Source: CAXSEF01 sp964236535 (GTDB lineage: Bacteria > Pseudomonadota > Alphaproteobacteria > Acetobacterales > Acetobacteraceae). From it: a stretch of 64,000 nt of DNA. Position 1 is the stretch's first letter, and every line of letters starts with the position of its first letter. The position numbers and the translations under genes were made by a program. The stretch covers positions 10,592-74,591 of the forward strand of contig CAXSEF010000008.1 in assembly GCA_964236535.1 (NCBI GenBank). The letters run 5' to 3'. This document shows, one piece after another, positions 1 through 7,766 of this stretch. The notes below the pieces were generated by a model. That model searched no databases. It was not told the origin of the DNA and worked only from the letters and a program-made list of their open reading frames with translations.

Positions 1-492
1 GTGGAGGACGAGTGGGGCTGGATCGAGGAGATCACCAGCACCTACGTGGTGGTGCGGCTGTGGGACTGGCGGCGCATGGTGCTGCCGATCTCGTATTTCC
101 TGGACAAGCCGTTCCAGAACTGGACGCGCGAGACCGCGTCACTGATCGGCAGCGTGTTCCTGCACGTGGACTACAGCGTCCCGGTCGAGGCAGTGCGCGA
201 GCAGTTGCGCGAGATCGCCAAGGCAAGCCTGCTGTGGGACGGCCGGGTGGTGAACCTCCAGGTGAGCGACACGAGCGAGCACACGATGGAACTGCGCGCG
301 TTGATCAGCGCGCGCGACGCGCCGCAGACCTGGGACCTGCGCTGCGAGGTGCGCGAGAAGCTGATCGCGTGGCTGCACCAGGCGTACCCCGAAGCGCTGC
401 CGCGGGCGCGGGTGGAGATGGCGGGGGAGCGGCGGGGCGCGGTCGGGGGCCAGGATGGCAGGGTCGCCGGGCTCGCGTCGGTGCGGGGATAG
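1..492 (+). CDS. MscS-family mechanosensitive channel, C-terminal part
   Basis: This is the last 163 residues of a protein whose start lies before the window. The first residues (GWIEEITSTYVVVRLWDWRR) match the soluble beta domain that follows the pore helix in MscS-type channels, and the text up to about residue 145 fits the alpha/beta cytoplasmic domain. In the family the membrane part forms a tension-gated pore in the inner membrane that releases solutes after osmotic downshock; no membrane segment lies in the visible piece. The final 20 residues are Gly/Arg-rich and weakly conserved. The family is clear, but which subclass (short MscS or long MscK/YbdG-like) cannot be told from the C-terminus alone. 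Confidence 0.85.
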   Translation: MEDEWGWIEEITSTYVVVRLWDWRRMVLPISYFLDKPFQNWTRETASLIGSVFLHVDYSVPVEAVREQLREIAKASLLWDGRVVNLQVSDTSEHTMELRALISARDAPQTWDLRCEVREKLIAWLHQAYPEALPRARVEMAGERRGAVGGQDGRVAGLASVRG

Positions 493-564
493 GGCAGGCC
501 AGGTTCGTGCTCCACGTCTTCACGTGCTGGGCTGAGCCTCGAAGCAGCAGCGGAGTTGCTCACC

Positions 565-712
565 CGTAATCAAAGCAGGGCTAGGTGTTGCCCAGACTGG
601 CCAAAGGCTCCCTCGTTCAAGCACAGGTTTTCGGGAACCATCCCTTGATCATTGTCATCTTCAAGGCTTGCCTTGAGCGGAGTCCAACGGCAATGCCCGT
701 TGTCCTGCCACA
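565..712 (-). repeat. Decayed copy of the intergenic hairpin repeat
   Basis: The gap between the channel gene and the ABC ATPase (493-770) holds no gene. Inside it is a diverged, reversed copy of the repeat family seen at 40071-40232 and elsewhere. The order of landmarks is kept: a 'cccagac.ggccaaagg' block, then two hairpins and 'gcggagtcc' between them. The two hairpins have different sequences from the other copies but still pair: tcaagg/ccttga at 661-676, and caacgg/ccgttg at 685-702. The assignment rests on this order and on the spacing. Confidence 0.5.
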
Positions 713-770
713 ATCGCCGTCATAAGGCGCAGGGATCCCTGTTTCCAGGACATGTGGAGATGGCCCTGGC

Positions 771-1556
771 CTACCTTTCCTGTCCCGCCGAGGCCATCTC
801 GGCCGCGGCGGGGTGGCCGAGATAGTGCGCCAGCACCTCCTCTGGCCGGCCGTCCTCGCGGATGCGGCCGTGGTCCATCCAGATTACCCTGGTGCACCAC
901 TGGGTGACGATGGTCGGCACGTGCGAAGACAGCACCAGGATGTCCGCGCCGCGCACCACGTTCTCAAGCCGGGTGCGCGCCTTGTCGAGGAAGTTGGCAT
1001 CGCCGGCGAGCACCCACTCGTCCATCAGCAGGACCTCGGGGCTGATCGCCGTGGCCATCGCAAAGCTGAGGCGCACGATCATGCCTGAACTGTAGAAACG
1101 CACCGGAAGGTCCATGAACTCACCCAGTTCGGCGAAATCGTGGACGTCCTCTTCCATGCGCCGGGTCTGTGCCTTGGTGTAGCCGTTGTAGAGTCCGCGC
1201 AGCATGATGTTCTCGCGCCCGGTTAGGTCGGGATTCATCCCAAGCGAGCTGTCGAGCATGGCGGTGACGACGCCGCAAACCTCGACGTGACCCACCACGG
1301 GCTCGTAGATGCCGGCCATGGTGCGCAGCAAGGTGGTCTTGCCGGCACCATTGCCACCGACCAGGCCCAGGCGGTCGCCCGCCTTAAGGCGGAACGAGAC
1401 GTCGCGCAGGGCCTGCACGACGACGCGTTTCTGCCGGTCCTCGCCGAGGCGGCCGGAGGCGGCGGCGAACACCGTCTTCTTTAGGCTGCGCGCGCTGCCG
1501 TGGTAGAGCGGGAAGTCAATCGACAGGTTGTCAATCACCAGCGAAACCGCGGACAT
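771..1556 (-). CDS. ABC-2 polysaccharide exporter, ATP-binding subunit (KpsT/Wzt type)
   Basis: This ATPase powers export of a surface polysaccharide (O-antigen, capsule or teichoic-acid-like polymer) across the inner membrane together with the permease encoded just upstream on the same strand. The 261-residue product has Walker A GGNGAGKT near residues 67-74, the short signature SSGM typical of this subfamily, and Walker B LLMDEW. The start was set at the ATG at 1556 because the product then begins like its relatives (MSAVSLVIDNLSIDF); an upstream in-frame start at 1589 would add 11 unrelated residues. It lacks the C-terminal carbohydrate-binding domain of long Wzt proteins, so it resembles KpsT or short Wzt. 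The actual substrate is unknown. Ugd nearby makes UDP-glucuronate, a common precursor of such polymers. Confidence 0.88.
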   Translation of the reverse strand: MSAVSLVIDNLSIDFPLYHGSARSLKKTVFAAASGRLGEDRQKRVVVQALRDVSFRLKAGDRLGLVGGNGAGKTTLLRTMAGIYEPVVGHVEVCGVVTAMLDSSLGMNPDLTGRENIMLRGLYNGYTKAQTRRMEEDVHDFAELGEFMDLPVRFYSSGMIVRLSFAMATAISPEVLLMDEWVLAGDANFLDKARTRLENVVRGADILVLSSHVPTIVTQWCTRVIWMDHGRIREDGRPEEVLAHYLGHPAAAEMASAGQER

Positions 1557-1659
1557 CAGACGCGTACCATCTAGCGGGACACCGCCCAAGTCGGCCTCAC
1601 CAGCCTGCGCCCCGCCATCACAATGCCCGTCAGGCCAAGTGTCGCCAGAGGGGGCACCA

Positions 1660-2523
1660 TCAAACCCAGAACGCCAGGCGGGCGCGTACCTTCGCGAACA
1701 CCAGCCAGGCGGTCACCCACAGCGCGATGCTGAAGCCCAGCGCCGACGTCCATCCCAGTGCCGAAGTCGGCTGCGACAGGAGCGGGCCGCGTACGATGTC
1801 AAGCAGGCTGTCGAACGGATTGAGCGGCAGCCACCAGCCGCTGGGCCCGAGCTGCTCGGGCTTCCAGACAACGGGAGTGATGTAGAACGCGATCTGCACG
1901 ATCGAGCCCACGATCGGCGGGATGTCGCGGAAGCGGGCGCACAGTGCGCCAAGCAGCAGGCAACAGGCAAAAGCGTCGATCAGCCAGATCGCAAGGCCGG
2001 GCAGCACCATCAGCGCTTCGGTACCGGGGATCACGCCGTAGACGGCGAACACCACGATGAACACGATGATGTTGTGCGCGAGCACCAGCGCGTTGCGCAC
2101 CACGACGCGGATCGCCTGCACGAAGAACGGCATGCGCACCGAACGGATGGTTCCCTCGGCCTGGGTGAAGGCGGCGCAGGCCTCGCCGATCAGCGAGCTG
2201 ATGGCGTTCCACATCACCAGCGAGACGGCGAGAAAGGGCAGGAAGTGCGCGAGGTCCATGGCGAACAGCGTGCCGTAGACGACACCGAGTGCGCCGACCA
2301 TGACCGCGGTCGAGAGGGTGAGCCAGAACGGGCCGAGTACCGAGCCGCGGTAGCGCAGCTTGATGTCGAGCCAGCCGAGCATGACCGCGAGCCGCCACAG
2401 GGTGAAGCCGTCGGCCACGTCGCGCAGGGCGGCGCGATTTCGTGCGAGGCGGCTGCTCTCGCCCCGCAGGTCGAGGTGGGTGCCGACCAGGGACTGGGCA
2501 GGGTGATCTAGGGTGACGCTCAT
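1660..2523 (-). CDS. ABC-2 polysaccharide exporter, permease subunit (KpsM/Wzm type)
   Basis: This 287-residue integral membrane protein has six predicted hydrophobic segments in the ABC-2 permease pattern and the family-typical stretches IKLRYRGSVLGPFW near the first helix and NPFDSLLDIVRGPLL before the last. It should form the homodimeric channel for the ATPase encoded 100 bp downstream on the same strand. The ATG at 2523 (MSVTLDHPAQ) is preferred over the longer frame start at 2661, whose extra 46 residues are Arg-rich and not family-like. The roughly 100 bp between the two genes is longer than usual for this pair and has no ORF of its own. Confidence 0.87.
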   Translation of the reverse strand: MSVTLDHPAQSLVGTHLDLRGESSRLARNRAALRDVADGFTLWRLAVMLGWLDIKLRYRGSVLGPFWLTLSTAVMVGALGVVYGTLFAMDLAHFLPFLAVSLVMWNAISSLIGEACAAFTQAEGTIRSVRMPFFVQAIRVVVRNALVLAHNIIVFIVVFAVYGVIPGTEALMVLPGLAIWLIDAFACCLLLGALCARFRDIPPIVGSIVQIAFYITPVVWKPEQLGPSGWWLPLNPFDSLLDIVRGPLLSQPTSALGWTSALGFSIALWVTAWLVFAKVRARLAFWV

Positions 2524-2993
2524 CGCGCGTCGCCGATACTCCTTCGTAACCGGCGAGGCAACGCCGGCGATCTCAGGTTTTGCAGTGCAGGTACGGCGAG
2601 GAGCTCTGCCCCGGGTTCTCGACGCGGGGATCCCGCCTGAGGGCAGAGATCCCGGATCCACTCAGAAAAGACGCCGCGGCGCACGCGGTATGTTGTGCAG
2701 ATGGCCAAAGCGCTGGTTTGCCGAGCCATGCGGCTTTCGGCGGTCCGGGCAGCGCCCGGTCTCGGTTGGCTGTGCTGCCTCCGGTCCGCCAAGCGGCCTC
2801 TCGGTCGCACATCCGTGAACGTGGATGTTGCCACGTTCCGCGGCCTCCTGTAACGGGTTAGCCAGAGTTGCTGACGGAACATGTGAGCGGCGGCCAGTCG
2901 GCCGGCGCTGCGGCCCGACCCGGGCGACAAGCCCAGGCGCCCGGGGACATCGTGTGCGTCGCGCAGTCTCGCCATGACGGAGGCGTCCGCCGG
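2524..2993. other. Intergenic region with hairpins between divergent genes
   Basis: About 470 bp separate the divergently read exporter operon and the transglycosylase gene, and I see no convincing gene. Promoters for both directions should lie here, but no clear -35/-10 pair stands out. Two perfect inverted repeats are visible: ccggcg/cgccgg around a 6-nt loop at 2550-2567, and gaacgtgg/ccacgttc around atgttg at 2817-2838. The second, with 8-bp arms in front of the transglycosylase gene, could be an operator or a hairpin; there is no direct evidence for either. Confidence 0.4.
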
Positions 2994-4295
2994 ATGACCA
3001 GCACCCCTGCCGCGGCCACCCGGCCCGATCTGAATTCCTCTACGGGCGATGCCCGCACCGGCAGTTCCTGCGCCAAGGCAGCGCAGCGGCTGCGGTTGCC
3101 AGGACTGCAGGTCATGGGCGCGGCGGCGACGCTTGCTCTGCTCTCGGCCTGCGCCAGCCACGCGCCGCAGCAGCTCTCGGCGACGCAGGAGGCGGCCCAG
3201 TACGCGGCCCATGCGCGCGGCGACTACAGCCCGCCCGGTCCGCCCGAGGATCCGTGGGGGCCGTACATCACCGAGGCGTCGAGCCGGTTCGACGTGCCGG
3301 ACCGTTGGATACGCGAGGTCATGCGGGTCGAGTCCGGTGGTCGGCTGTATCATAACGACACCTTGGTCACCTCGCCGGTGGGCGCGATGGGGCTGATGCA
3401 GGTGATGCCTTCGACCTTCGACGACATGCGCGGCCAGTACAACGGCATCGGCGACGATCCGTACGACCCGCACGACTCGATCCTCGCCGGCACCGCCTAC
3501 ATCCGGCAGATGTACGACGTGTACGGCTCGCCCGGCTTCCTCGCCGCCTACAACGCGGGGCCTGGCAACCTCGACGCCTATCTTACCCGCAACCGTCGTC
3601 TGCCCGCCGAGACGCGACGCTACGTGGCGATGATTGCTCCGTACATTCGGGATTCGAGCCCGGTGAACCGTAGCCAGGCCGACATGCTGGCGATGAACCA
3701 CGTGGCTGCGCCGGCACCTGACGACGCCGACGAGGCGCCTCGCCCGGTCATGGTGGCGCGTAACGAACGGCCGGAGCGCAGCGAGCGTCTGGCCGAGCGG
3801 CGAGCGGATGCCCGGGCCGACCGCCTGGCGGGGCGCGAGCGGTTGCCGGAGCCGCCGTCGTGGTCGGGTTTCCCGCAGCGTCCGGTGCAGGTCGCCGCCG
3901 CCCGTGGCGAGCCGCGCGGTGGCTTCGCGCACGCGGCGGCGGTACCAAGCGTCCAGACCGCGGCCTATGCCGCGCATCCGCTTGCGCGGAGTCTGCATTT
4001 CATCAGCCCGGCGCTCGCCGAGCCGGTGTCGCGCCAGGCGAGCTCAGGTGGCTGGGCGATCCAGGTCGGCGCGTTCGGCAACCAGGGCCAGGCAAACGCT
4101 GCCGCCGGACAGGCGCGGCAGGCGGTGCGGCTGGCCGATGCGCGTTCGACCGTTGCCGGGGTTCGCGACGGGCGTGCCACGCTGTACCGGGCCAGGGTGA
4201 CCGGGCTGTCGCGCGAAGGCGCGCTGCACGCCTGCGAGAAACTCGGCCATGTGCATGGCAGCTGCATGGTCGTAGCCCCATCCAGCCAGGGCTGA
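2994..4295 (+). CDS. SPOR-domain lytic transglycosylase lipoprotein
   Basis: This enzyme is predicted to cut peptidoglycan non-hydrolytically between MurNAc and GlcNAc in the periplasm. The 433-residue protein has an N-terminal export signal ending in a lipobox (LLSAC) near residue 50, so it is probably a lipoprotein. The Slt/MltE-like catalytic domain follows: the general acid Glu is in MRVESGG near residue 113, followed by GLMQVMPST and YNAGPGN. After an Arg/Pro-rich linker a SPOR domain (WAIQVGAFGNQGQA, about 350-430) closes the protein. SPOR domains bind denuded glycan strands, often at the division septum. The ATG at 2994 was chosen because the 42 residues before it are not signal-like. 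The signal has a long n-region, so the true start may be a little further in. Confidence 0.85.
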   Translation: MTSTPAAATRPDLNSSTGDARTGSSCAKAAQRLRLPGLQVMGAAATLALLSACASHAPQQLSATQEAAQYAAHARGDYSPPGPPEDPWGPYITEASSRFDVPDRWIREVMRVESGGRLYHNDTLVTSPVGAMGLMQVMPSTFDDMRGQYNGIGDDPYDPHDSILAGTAYIRQMYDVYGSPGFLAAYNAGPGNLDAYLTRNRRLPAETRRYVAMIAPYIRDSSPVNRSQADMLAMNHVAAPAPDDADEAPRPVMVARNERPERSERLAERRADARADRLAGRERLPEPPSWSGFPQRPVQVAAARGEPRGGFAHAAAVPSVQTAAYAAHPLARSLHFISPALAEPVSRQASSGGWAIQVGAFGNQGQANAAAGQARQAVRLADARSTVAGVRDGRATLYRARVTGLSREGALHACEKLGHVHGSCMVVAPSSQG

Positions 4296-4440
4296 ACTGG
4301 GCCGCCGGGGAACTCTGCTCCGGCAGCAATCCAGTGTGCCTGTGCTGTGCACCGGTGCACACGGCCATGGACACCGCTCCGCTCCGTCGCTCACACCGGC
4401 ACGCAGGTGACTCGCCGAAGCGCCCTCGCGAGCAGGCTCA

Positions 4441-4540
4441 GGGTGCGGCTTGCTTGAATATTGCATGTTCAAGGCTCGCCTCGAGCAAAGTCCGGAGTAG
4501 AGCCTCTGAAGTCCCTGTCTTCTGCTCGCCTGGAATGTGG
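4441..4540 (-). repeat. Decayed, reversed copy of the intergenic hairpin repeat
   Basis: The 295-bp gap between the transglycosylase and ugd contains no gene. At 4441-4540 the text follows the reversed repeat: 'cttgaat', a partial hairpin tcaagg/cctcga, then 'agtccggag.agagcctctg' and 'gctcgcctgg'. These match, in the same order, the right half of the good copy at 54628-54810. The left half is lost. The copy is old or truncated, so its edges are approximate. Confidence 0.45.
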
Positions 4541-4590
4541 CTACGTGCCGGAAGCGGTGCAACCTGGACACAAGGCTGTGGGAGGTATCG

Positions 4591-5898
4591 ATGCGTATCG
4601 CGGTTATCGGCGGCGGCTATGTAGGTCTGGTGTCGGGTGCGTGTTTCGCCAGTCTGGGCATTTCGGTCACGGTGGTCGAGTCCGATCCGGCCCGGCTTGA
4701 CGCGTTGCGGGACGGCCGCATCCCGATCTACGAGCCGGGCCTCGACAAGCTGGTTGCCGACAACGTGACTGCCGGGCGGCTCGGCTTCACCGGAGAGATC
4801 GCAGGCGGGATCACGGGTGCCGAGGTGGTGTTCATCGCGGTGGGTACACCGTCGCGCCGCGGCGATGGCCATGCCGACACGTCGTACGTGTATGCCGCGG
4901 TCGAACAGGTGGCGCGGGCGGCATCAGGCACTCTGGTGATCGCGACCAAGAGCACGGTTCCGGTCGGCACCGGGCGGCGGGTGGCGCAGATCGCGCGGGA
5001 GGCCAACCCCGGGCTCGACTTCGATGTCGCCTCGAACCCCGAGTTCCTGCGCGAGGGCAACGCGATCGGCGACTTCCTGCGCCCCGACCGGGTGGTGATC
5101 GGCGTGGAGACCGAGCGCGCGCAGGAGGTGATGCGCCGGCTGTATCGGCCGCTTTACCTGATCGAGACGCCGATCGTGTTCACCGGGATCGAGACGGCGG
5201 AGCTGATCAAGTATGCAGCCAACTCGTTCCTGGCGATGAAGATCACCTTCATCAACGAGATGGCCGACCTGTGCGAGAAGGTGGGGGCGGACGTGCACGA
5301 CGTCAGCCGCGGGATCGGGCTCGATGGCCGGATCGGCCGCAAGTTCCTCCATCCCGGCCCGGGGTATGGCGGGTCGTGCTTCCCCAAGGACACGCTGGCG
5401 CTGATGCGCATCGCGCAGGACCACGGCGCGCCGTCGCGACTGGTGGAGGCGACGGTCACGGTCAACGACGCGCGCAAGTCGTCGATGGCTGCACGGGTGG
5501 TGCAGGCGTGCGGTGGTTCGGTGCACGGCAAGACGATCGCGGTGCTCGGACTGACCTTCAAGCCGGAGACCGACGACATGCGCGATGCGCCGTCGCTGCC
5601 GATCGTGGGGCGGCTCGCCGAGGCTGGGGCAAGAATGCGGGTGTTCGACCCGGTGGGGATGGAAGCTGCGCGGCCGATGCTGCCCGAGGCGGTGACGTAT
5701 TGCCGGGGGGCGCTGGAGGCGGCGCAGGGAGCGGACGCGCTGGTGGTGGTGACGGAGTGGGGGGAGTTCCGCAGCCTGTCTCCCGAGGCGCTGGCCGGGG
5801 CAATGGCGGGGAGGGTGGTGGTGGACCTGCGCAACGTATTCGACCCGCAGGCTCTACGCGCGGTGGGCTTCTCATATTTGGGGATGGGGCGGAAGTAG
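4591..5898 (+). CDS. ugd: UDP-glucose 6-dehydrogenase
   Basis: The enzyme oxidises UDP-glucose to UDP-glucuronate with two NAD+, supplying precursor for acidic surface polysaccharides or lipid A sugars. The 435-residue product starts with the Rossmann motif IAVIGGGYVGL and carries the catalytic cysteine in GYGGSCFPKDTLAL near residue 262. The conserved central helix (TAELIKYAANSFLAMKITFINE in part) and the C-terminal UDP-binding domain (LTFKPETDDMRDAPS) are intact, and the length is normal for the family. The ATG at 4591 follows a good ribosome site (ggaggt at 4581-4586), so the 18-residue extension from an earlier in-frame ATG is rejected. Its closeness to the ABC-2 exporter fits a role in envelope polysaccharide synthesis. 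Confidence 0.95.
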   Translation: MRIAVIGGGYVGLVSGACFASLGISVTVVESDPARLDALRDGRIPIYEPGLDKLVADNVTAGRLGFTGEIAGGITGAEVVFIAVGTPSRRGDGHADTSYVYAAVEQVARAASGTLVIATKSTVPVGTGRRVAQIAREANPGLDFDVASNPEFLREGNAIGDFLRPDRVVIGVETERAQEVMRRLYRPLYLIETPIVFTGIETAELIKYAANSFLAMKITFINEMADLCEKVGADVHDVSRGIGLDGRIGRKFLHPGPGYGGSCFPKDTLALMRIAQDHGAPSRLVEATVTVNDARKSSMAARVVQACGGSVHGKTIAVLGLTFKPETDDMRDAPSLPIVGRLAEAGARMRVFDPVGMEAARPMLPEAVTYCRGALEAAQGADALVVVTEWGEFRSLSPEALAGAMAGRVVVDLRNVFDPQALRAVGFSYLGMGRK

Positions 5899-5946
5899 CA
5901 AACAAGGCTGAGCGTCAGCCGGATCCGCCAGGACTGAGCCGCCCTA

Positions 5947-5999
5947 GACCCGCACATGAGAGGCACACTATTCCGCAATGTGCCTCTCACGTACGGGTC
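5947..5999 (+). terminator. Long hairpin downstream of ugd
   Basis: Positions 5947-5967 and 5979-5999 form 21-bp arms with only two mismatched pairs, around an 11-nt loop. The core gagaggcaca/tgtgcctctc is perfect. It begins 48 bp after the ugd stop codon, where a transcript end is expected. There is no T-run after it, so it is not a textbook intrinsic terminator; an RNA-stabilising hairpin or the palindromic end of a mobile element are alternatives. Confidence 0.5.
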
Positions 6000-6131
6000 G
6001 GGGGTCTCAGGGCCCCGCGAGTATAGGCAAAGCTCGCTATTGCTTGCCTGGCTGCTGCAACCTGCGGCGGGGTCTGGCGCTGTTCACGACCGGAGCCGCG
6101 ATTGCGCGGCCGTCCCAGGAAGGAACGCCGC

Positions 6132-6458
6132 ATGCCGCAGTTCGACGCGACCATCAAGCACATCAAGGAAGGCCTGAAAGGCTTCACCGTGGCTGCCGCC
6201 GTCAAGAACATCGAGGGCTGGGAAGCGACGCTGGAAAAGGTCGAAGCCCCCGGTGCCAAAGCCATCGTCAAGGACCTGGAGAGTCTAAAGAAGCACCTGC
6301 ATGCGGACCCGATCAACGCGGAGCAGATCAAGAAGATCGTGCTGAAGCTCGGCAAGGAGACGGTGACGATCGCCGCCAAGTCCGAGGGCAAGAATGCCGA
6401 GAAGATCAAGGCGCTCGGCGAGGCGTTGACCCACGCTGCAGAGACCGGCGAGGCCTAG
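6132..6458 (+). CDS. Small Lys-rich helical protein, unknown function
   Basis: This 108-residue protein is rich in Lys, Ala and Glu, with no signal peptide, membrane segment or cysteine. It should be almost fully alpha-helical; amphipathic heptad-like stretches are visible (for example INAEQIKKIVLKLGK). The ATG at 6132 has a good ribosome site (aggaagga about 8 nt upstream). The codon pattern is like that of neighbouring genes, so I take it as real. I do not recognise a family. It is convergent with nusG and stands alone, so the context gives no hint of function. Confidence 0.65.
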   Translation: MPQFDATIKHIKEGLKGFTVAAAVKNIEGWEATLEKVEAPGAKAIVKDLESLKKHLHADPINAEQIKKIVLKLGKETVTIAAKSEGKNAEKIKALGEALTHAAETGEA

Positions 6459-6584
6459 GCGGAAGCTGTCCCGGCGGCGGCGTTGGTTCGCGGCGCCGCC
6501 GGGACGTCGATTTCGGCGGGTGTCGTCCCAGGACGTCTTACCCCGGCAAAATCCGGAGGCAAAGTCGTCCAACCTGTCGTCAGG

Positions 6585-7115
6585 TCATGCTTTCTCCACC
6601 TGGGAGTACTCGAGTTCGACGGGGGTGGAGCGGCCGAAAATCGAGACGCTGACCTTCACCCGACCCTTCTCCTCGTCGATCTCCTCGACCGTGCCGTTGA
6701 AGCTGGTGAACGGGCCGTCGGCAACGCGGACCTGCTCGCCGATCTCGAACAGGATGGCGGGACGGCGGTTCTCGACGCCCTCGGCGGACTGCTTGAGGAT
6801 GCGGTCGGCCTCGGCCTCGGTGATCGGGCTCGGGCGAGTTTTGGTGCCGAGGAAGCCGGTGACCTTGGGCGTGTCCTTGACCAGGTGCCACGTGTCGTCG
6901 GTCATCTCCATCTTGGCAAGCACGTAGCCGGGGAAGAATTTCCGCTCCGCGTTTACCTTCTGCCCGCGCCGCAACTCGACGACCTCCTCCGCAGGGACCA
7001 GCACGTCATCGATCAGGTCGGCGAGGCCCTTCTGCGCTGCGCCCTCCTTGATCTGCTGGGCGATCTTCTTCTCGAAGCCGGAATAGACGTGCACCACATA
7101 CCAGCGCTTGGTCAT
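6585..7115 (-). CDS. nusG: Transcription termination/antitermination factor NusG
   Basis: NusG binds the RNA polymerase clamp to increase processivity, and its KOW domain contacts Rho or the ribosomal S10 protein. The 176-residue product has the N-terminal NGN domain (KRWYVVHVYSGFEKK; FFPGYVLAKMEM) and the KOW domain (FEIGEQVRVADGPFTSFNGT) near residues 123-145, ending with VELEYSQVEKA. Length and motifs are standard. It lies 12 bp downstream of secE, as in most bacteria. Downstream, where rplK normally follows, there is instead a convergent small gene, so the usual link to the ribosomal L11 operon is broken here. Confidence 0.97.
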   Translation of the reverse strand: MTKRWYVVHVYSGFEKKIAQQIKEGAAQKGLADLIDDVLVPAEEVVELRRGQKVNAERKFFPGYVLAKMEMTDDTWHLVKDTPKVTGFLGTKTRPSPITEAEADRILKQSAEGVENRRPAILFEIGEQVRVADGPFTSFNGTVEEIDEEKGRVKVSVSIFGRSTPVELEYSQVEKA

Positions 7116-7127
7116 CGCAGGGTTCCC

Positions 7128-7319
7128 TCAGCCGCCATGGAAGAGCTGGCGGACGCCGAGCCCGATCACTTGGTCGGTGAGGAAGAAGAACGCCGCGGCA
7201 AGCGTCGCCATCCCCAGCACCAGACCGGTCGTCACCAGCGTCTCCTTGCGTGACGGCCAGGTGACCTTGCCCATTTCCGCGCGCACCTCGCGTACGAACC
7301 TTGCCGGACTTGTCGCCAC
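7128..7319 (-). CDS. secE: Preprotein translocase subunit SecE
   Basis: SecE is the small clamp subunit of the SecYEG channel in the inner membrane. The 63-residue product is the single-span form: an amphipathic helix (SPARFVREVRAEMGKVTWPS) followed by one transmembrane helix (LVTTGLVLGMATLAAAFFFL). The invariant KVTWPSRKE motif is present. The start is a GTG at 7319, which gives the usual length and has a weak ribosome site (gcgggg). The reading frame stays open far upstream through the tRNA-Trp gene, but that extension is not coding. It is followed by nusG after 12 bp. Confidence 0.93.
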   Translation of the reverse strand: MATSPARFVREVRAEMGKVTWPSRKETLVTTGLVLGMATLAAAFFFLTDQVIGLGVRQLFHGG

Positions 7320-7365
7320 GATGGAGTACCCCGCTGCTGTGCCGCCCCGCGCACGGCGGGCCGGC

Positions 7366-7442
7366 TGGCAGGGGTGGAGGGTCTCGAACCCCCAGCCTCC
7401 GGTTTTGGAGACCGGCGCTCTAGCCAATTGAGCTACACCCCT
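7366..7442 (-). tRNA. tRNA-Trp (CCA)
   Basis: Read on the minus strand, the 77-nt gene folds into a standard cloverleaf: acceptor aggggtg/caccccu, D-arm gctcaattggctagagc, anticodon arm with loop ctCCAaa, and T-arm with ggttcgaga. The 3' CCA is encoded in the DNA. It sits just upstream of secE-nusG, a common bacterial arrangement. Confidence 0.96.
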
Positions 7443-7766
7443 GCGGCCGCCCCGCGCCCGGGGGCAGGCCGGGCCGCGGGTCGCCCCGTTGCTCGTCACG
7501 CCCGCAACGCCGGAACGCGCGCAGGGGGCGTAGAGAGGGCGCGGCAGCCGCGATGTCAAGGCCGGACCATGGGGCCACGCCCGGCGCCGGATCACTCCGG
7601 GGGCGGGCCACCCGGCCGGTCGCGAGAACCTGCCAACCGCGCACGGCTTGCCCAGCTGGCCAGCCTGGCCAACGGGTCCAGCCTGTCCAACGGGTATGGA
7701 CAGCGGCGCCGTCGTGGCGAAGTCTCATCCCTTGCCATAATTGCACAACACCCGGAGCCGCCGCCC

